Notes under the pieces: model-generated | Told to the model about the DNA's origin: nothing | The model's database searches: none | Seen by the model: the letters and a program-made list of their open reading frames with translations, nothing else | In this document: piece by piece, positions 22,131 through 23,101 of the stretch | Numbering within the stretch: position 1 is the stretch's first letter | How the letters are laid out: every line of letters begins with the position of its first letter | Source: JBFHNV01 sp041593595 | GTDB taxonomy: Bacteria > Pseudomonadota > Gammaproteobacteria > HK1 | Assembly (NCBI GenBank): GCA_041593595.1 | Contig: JBFHNV010000082.1 | Coordinates: forward strand, 1 to 23,101 | Direction of reading: 5' to 3' | DNA: 23,101 bases | Translations under genes and position numbers: made by a program

Positions 22131-23101
22131 TCAACCGCCGGCGCGCGTGTACACCTCGAGCGCTGCATCCACCCCTGCGCCGGGCGGGGAGCGGAAACCG
22201 CGCTGGCGCAGGCACGCCTCCAGCGCCGCGAGGCAGGTGAGCACGTTGTCCTTGCGGCAGCCGTAGCCCATGGTGCCGATGCGCCAGATCCGCCCCGCGA
22301 GCGGTCCGAAGGAGGTCCCGATCTCGATGCCGAAGTTGTCCAGCATCGCGGCACGCAGGCCGTCGCCGTGCACGCCGTCGGGGATGTGGACGCCGGTCAC
22401 GTTGGGCATCTTGTGGGCCTGGTCGCCGAAGAGTTTCAGGCCCATGGCCTGGAGGCCGGTGGTCAGCGCCTCGCTGGTCAGGGCGTGGCGGGCGAAGCGC
22501 TGCTCGAGCCCCTCCATCAGCACCAGCCGCGCGCACTCCCGCGCGGCGTAGAGCATGGACGTGGCCTCCGTGTGGTGGTTCAGGCGCCGCTCGCTCCAGT
22601 AGTCCATGAGCATGCCCAGATCGAAGTAGTTGGAGCGGATGGTCTCGCCGGTGCCCTCAACCGCGCCCTCGGTGCGGATCCCGAGCTCCACGTGCTTGCG
22701 CCGGAGCACGCGCGACTCCACCCGCTCGTTGAAGGTGACAGGCGCCACGCCGGGCGGGCCGGACAGGCACTTCTGCAGCCCGGCGGAGACCGCGTCCAGC
22801 TGCCACCGGTCCACCTGCAGCTCCATGCCGGTCACCGAGGCCGTGGCATCCACGTACAGCAGCGCGTCGTGGCGCCGGCAGATGGGCCCGATCTCCGCCA
22901 GCGGCTGGGCCATGGTGTTGGAGGTGTCGCCCTGCACCAGAGCCACGACTTTCGGGCGGTGCTCCCGGACGGCGTCCTCGACGGCCTGCGGGTCGAACAC
23001 CGTGCCCCACTCGGTCTCCAGGGTGACCACGTGGGCGCCGCACCGGCCGGCGATCTCGTGCAGCAGGTGCCCGAAGCGCCCGAACACCGGCACCAGGACG
23101 G
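22131..23101 (-). CDS. pucG: PucG-like (S)-ureidoglycine-glyoxylate aminotransferase, 5' end outside the window
   Basis: Class V PLP aminotransferase; 323 residues are visible. The reading frame continues past the right edge (VLVPVFGRFGHLL), so roughly the first 80-90 residues are missing. Visible are VDATASVTGMELQVDRW with the PLP aspartate, the PLP lysine in GLQKCLSGPPGVAPVTFNER, RRLNHHTEATSMLYAARE and IGTMGYGCRKDNVLTCL. The QKCLS-x-PxG and NERV pattern and the NHHTEATSMLYA block match PucG-type enzymes. These convert (S)-ureidoglycine plus glyoxylate to oxalurate plus glycine. Its product would feed the oxamate carbamoyltransferase operon at 8964-13838. Alanine- or serine-glyoxylate aminotransferase is the main alternative; the genomic context favours PucG. 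Confidence 0.82.
   Translation of the reverse strand, partial: VLVPVFGRFGHLLHEIAGRCGAHVVTLETEWGTVFDPQAVEDAVREHRPKVVALVQGDTSNTMAQPLAEIGPICRRHDALLYVDATASVTGMELQVDRWQLDAVSAGLQKCLSGPPGVAPVTFNERVESRVLRRKHVELGIRTEGAVEGTGETIRSNYFDLGMLMDYWSERRLNHHTEATSMLYAARECARLVLMEGLEQRFARHALTSEALTTGLQAMGLKLFGDQAHKMPNVTGVHIPDGVHGDGLRAAMLDNFGIEIGTSFGPLAGRIWRIGTMGYGCRKDNVLTCLAALEACLRQRGFRSPPGAGVDAALEVYTRAGG

Overview
The window is very GC-rich throughout, and its real genes show strong G/C bias at third codon positions. Gene content (DUF1127, PilZ, DUF1810, DUF2877, an FNR/ANR-type box, a Tat-like leader) points to a Gram-negative proteobacterium, most likely a high-GC gamma- or betaproteobacterium. The species cannot be fixed from the sequence. 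I see no rRNA, tRNA, CRISPR array or intact insertion sequence.

Left block (25-6109): a minus-strand operon reads DUF1127 small protein, alpha/beta hydrolase, O-acetylhomoserine sulfhydrylase (metY). Divergent from it are a large SARP/BTAD-type ATPase regulator and a DUF4242 protein. The intergenic region holds three 11-bp-phased heptamers (2650-2678), the classic layout of a SARP operator, lying next to a candidate -10 of the metY-side operon. I infer that the regulator controls that operon.

Kinase block (6273-8512, minus): a predicted secreted DUF2927 protein, then a Ser/Thr kinase fused to a C-terminal PilZ domain with an intact c-di-GMP signature.

Oxamate carbamoyltransferase block (8904-13838, plus): a candidate sigma70 promoter drives five tightly packed genes: a 62-aa conserved-looking module, ylbE/allG, fdrA/allF, carbamate kinase (arcC/allK) and ylbF/allH. 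At the right edge (22131 to the end, minus) is a PucG-like (S)-ureidoglycine-glyoxylate aminotransferase, cut by the window. Together these encode the oxalurate arm of allantoin breakdown: ureidoglycine to oxalurate, oxalurate to oxamate plus carbamoyl phosphate, then ATP, CO2 and ammonia.

Between these two purine-catabolic pieces lies about 8 kb of accessory-looking DNA (13.84-22.1 kb). It starts with a cluster of perfect hairpins and a gene remnant. Next come a small Cys-rich gene preceded by a consensus FNR/ANR box, a DUF1810 gene, a frameshifted membrane-protein remnant, and a predicted secreted protein of unknown family. A redoxin-CapA pair follows, then a possible transposase tail and a signal-bearing alpha/beta hydrolase. 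The most interesting items are the SARP operator, the rearranged OXTCase operon with its separate 62-aa module, the FNR-box/Cys-rich gene, and the kinase-PilZ fusion.
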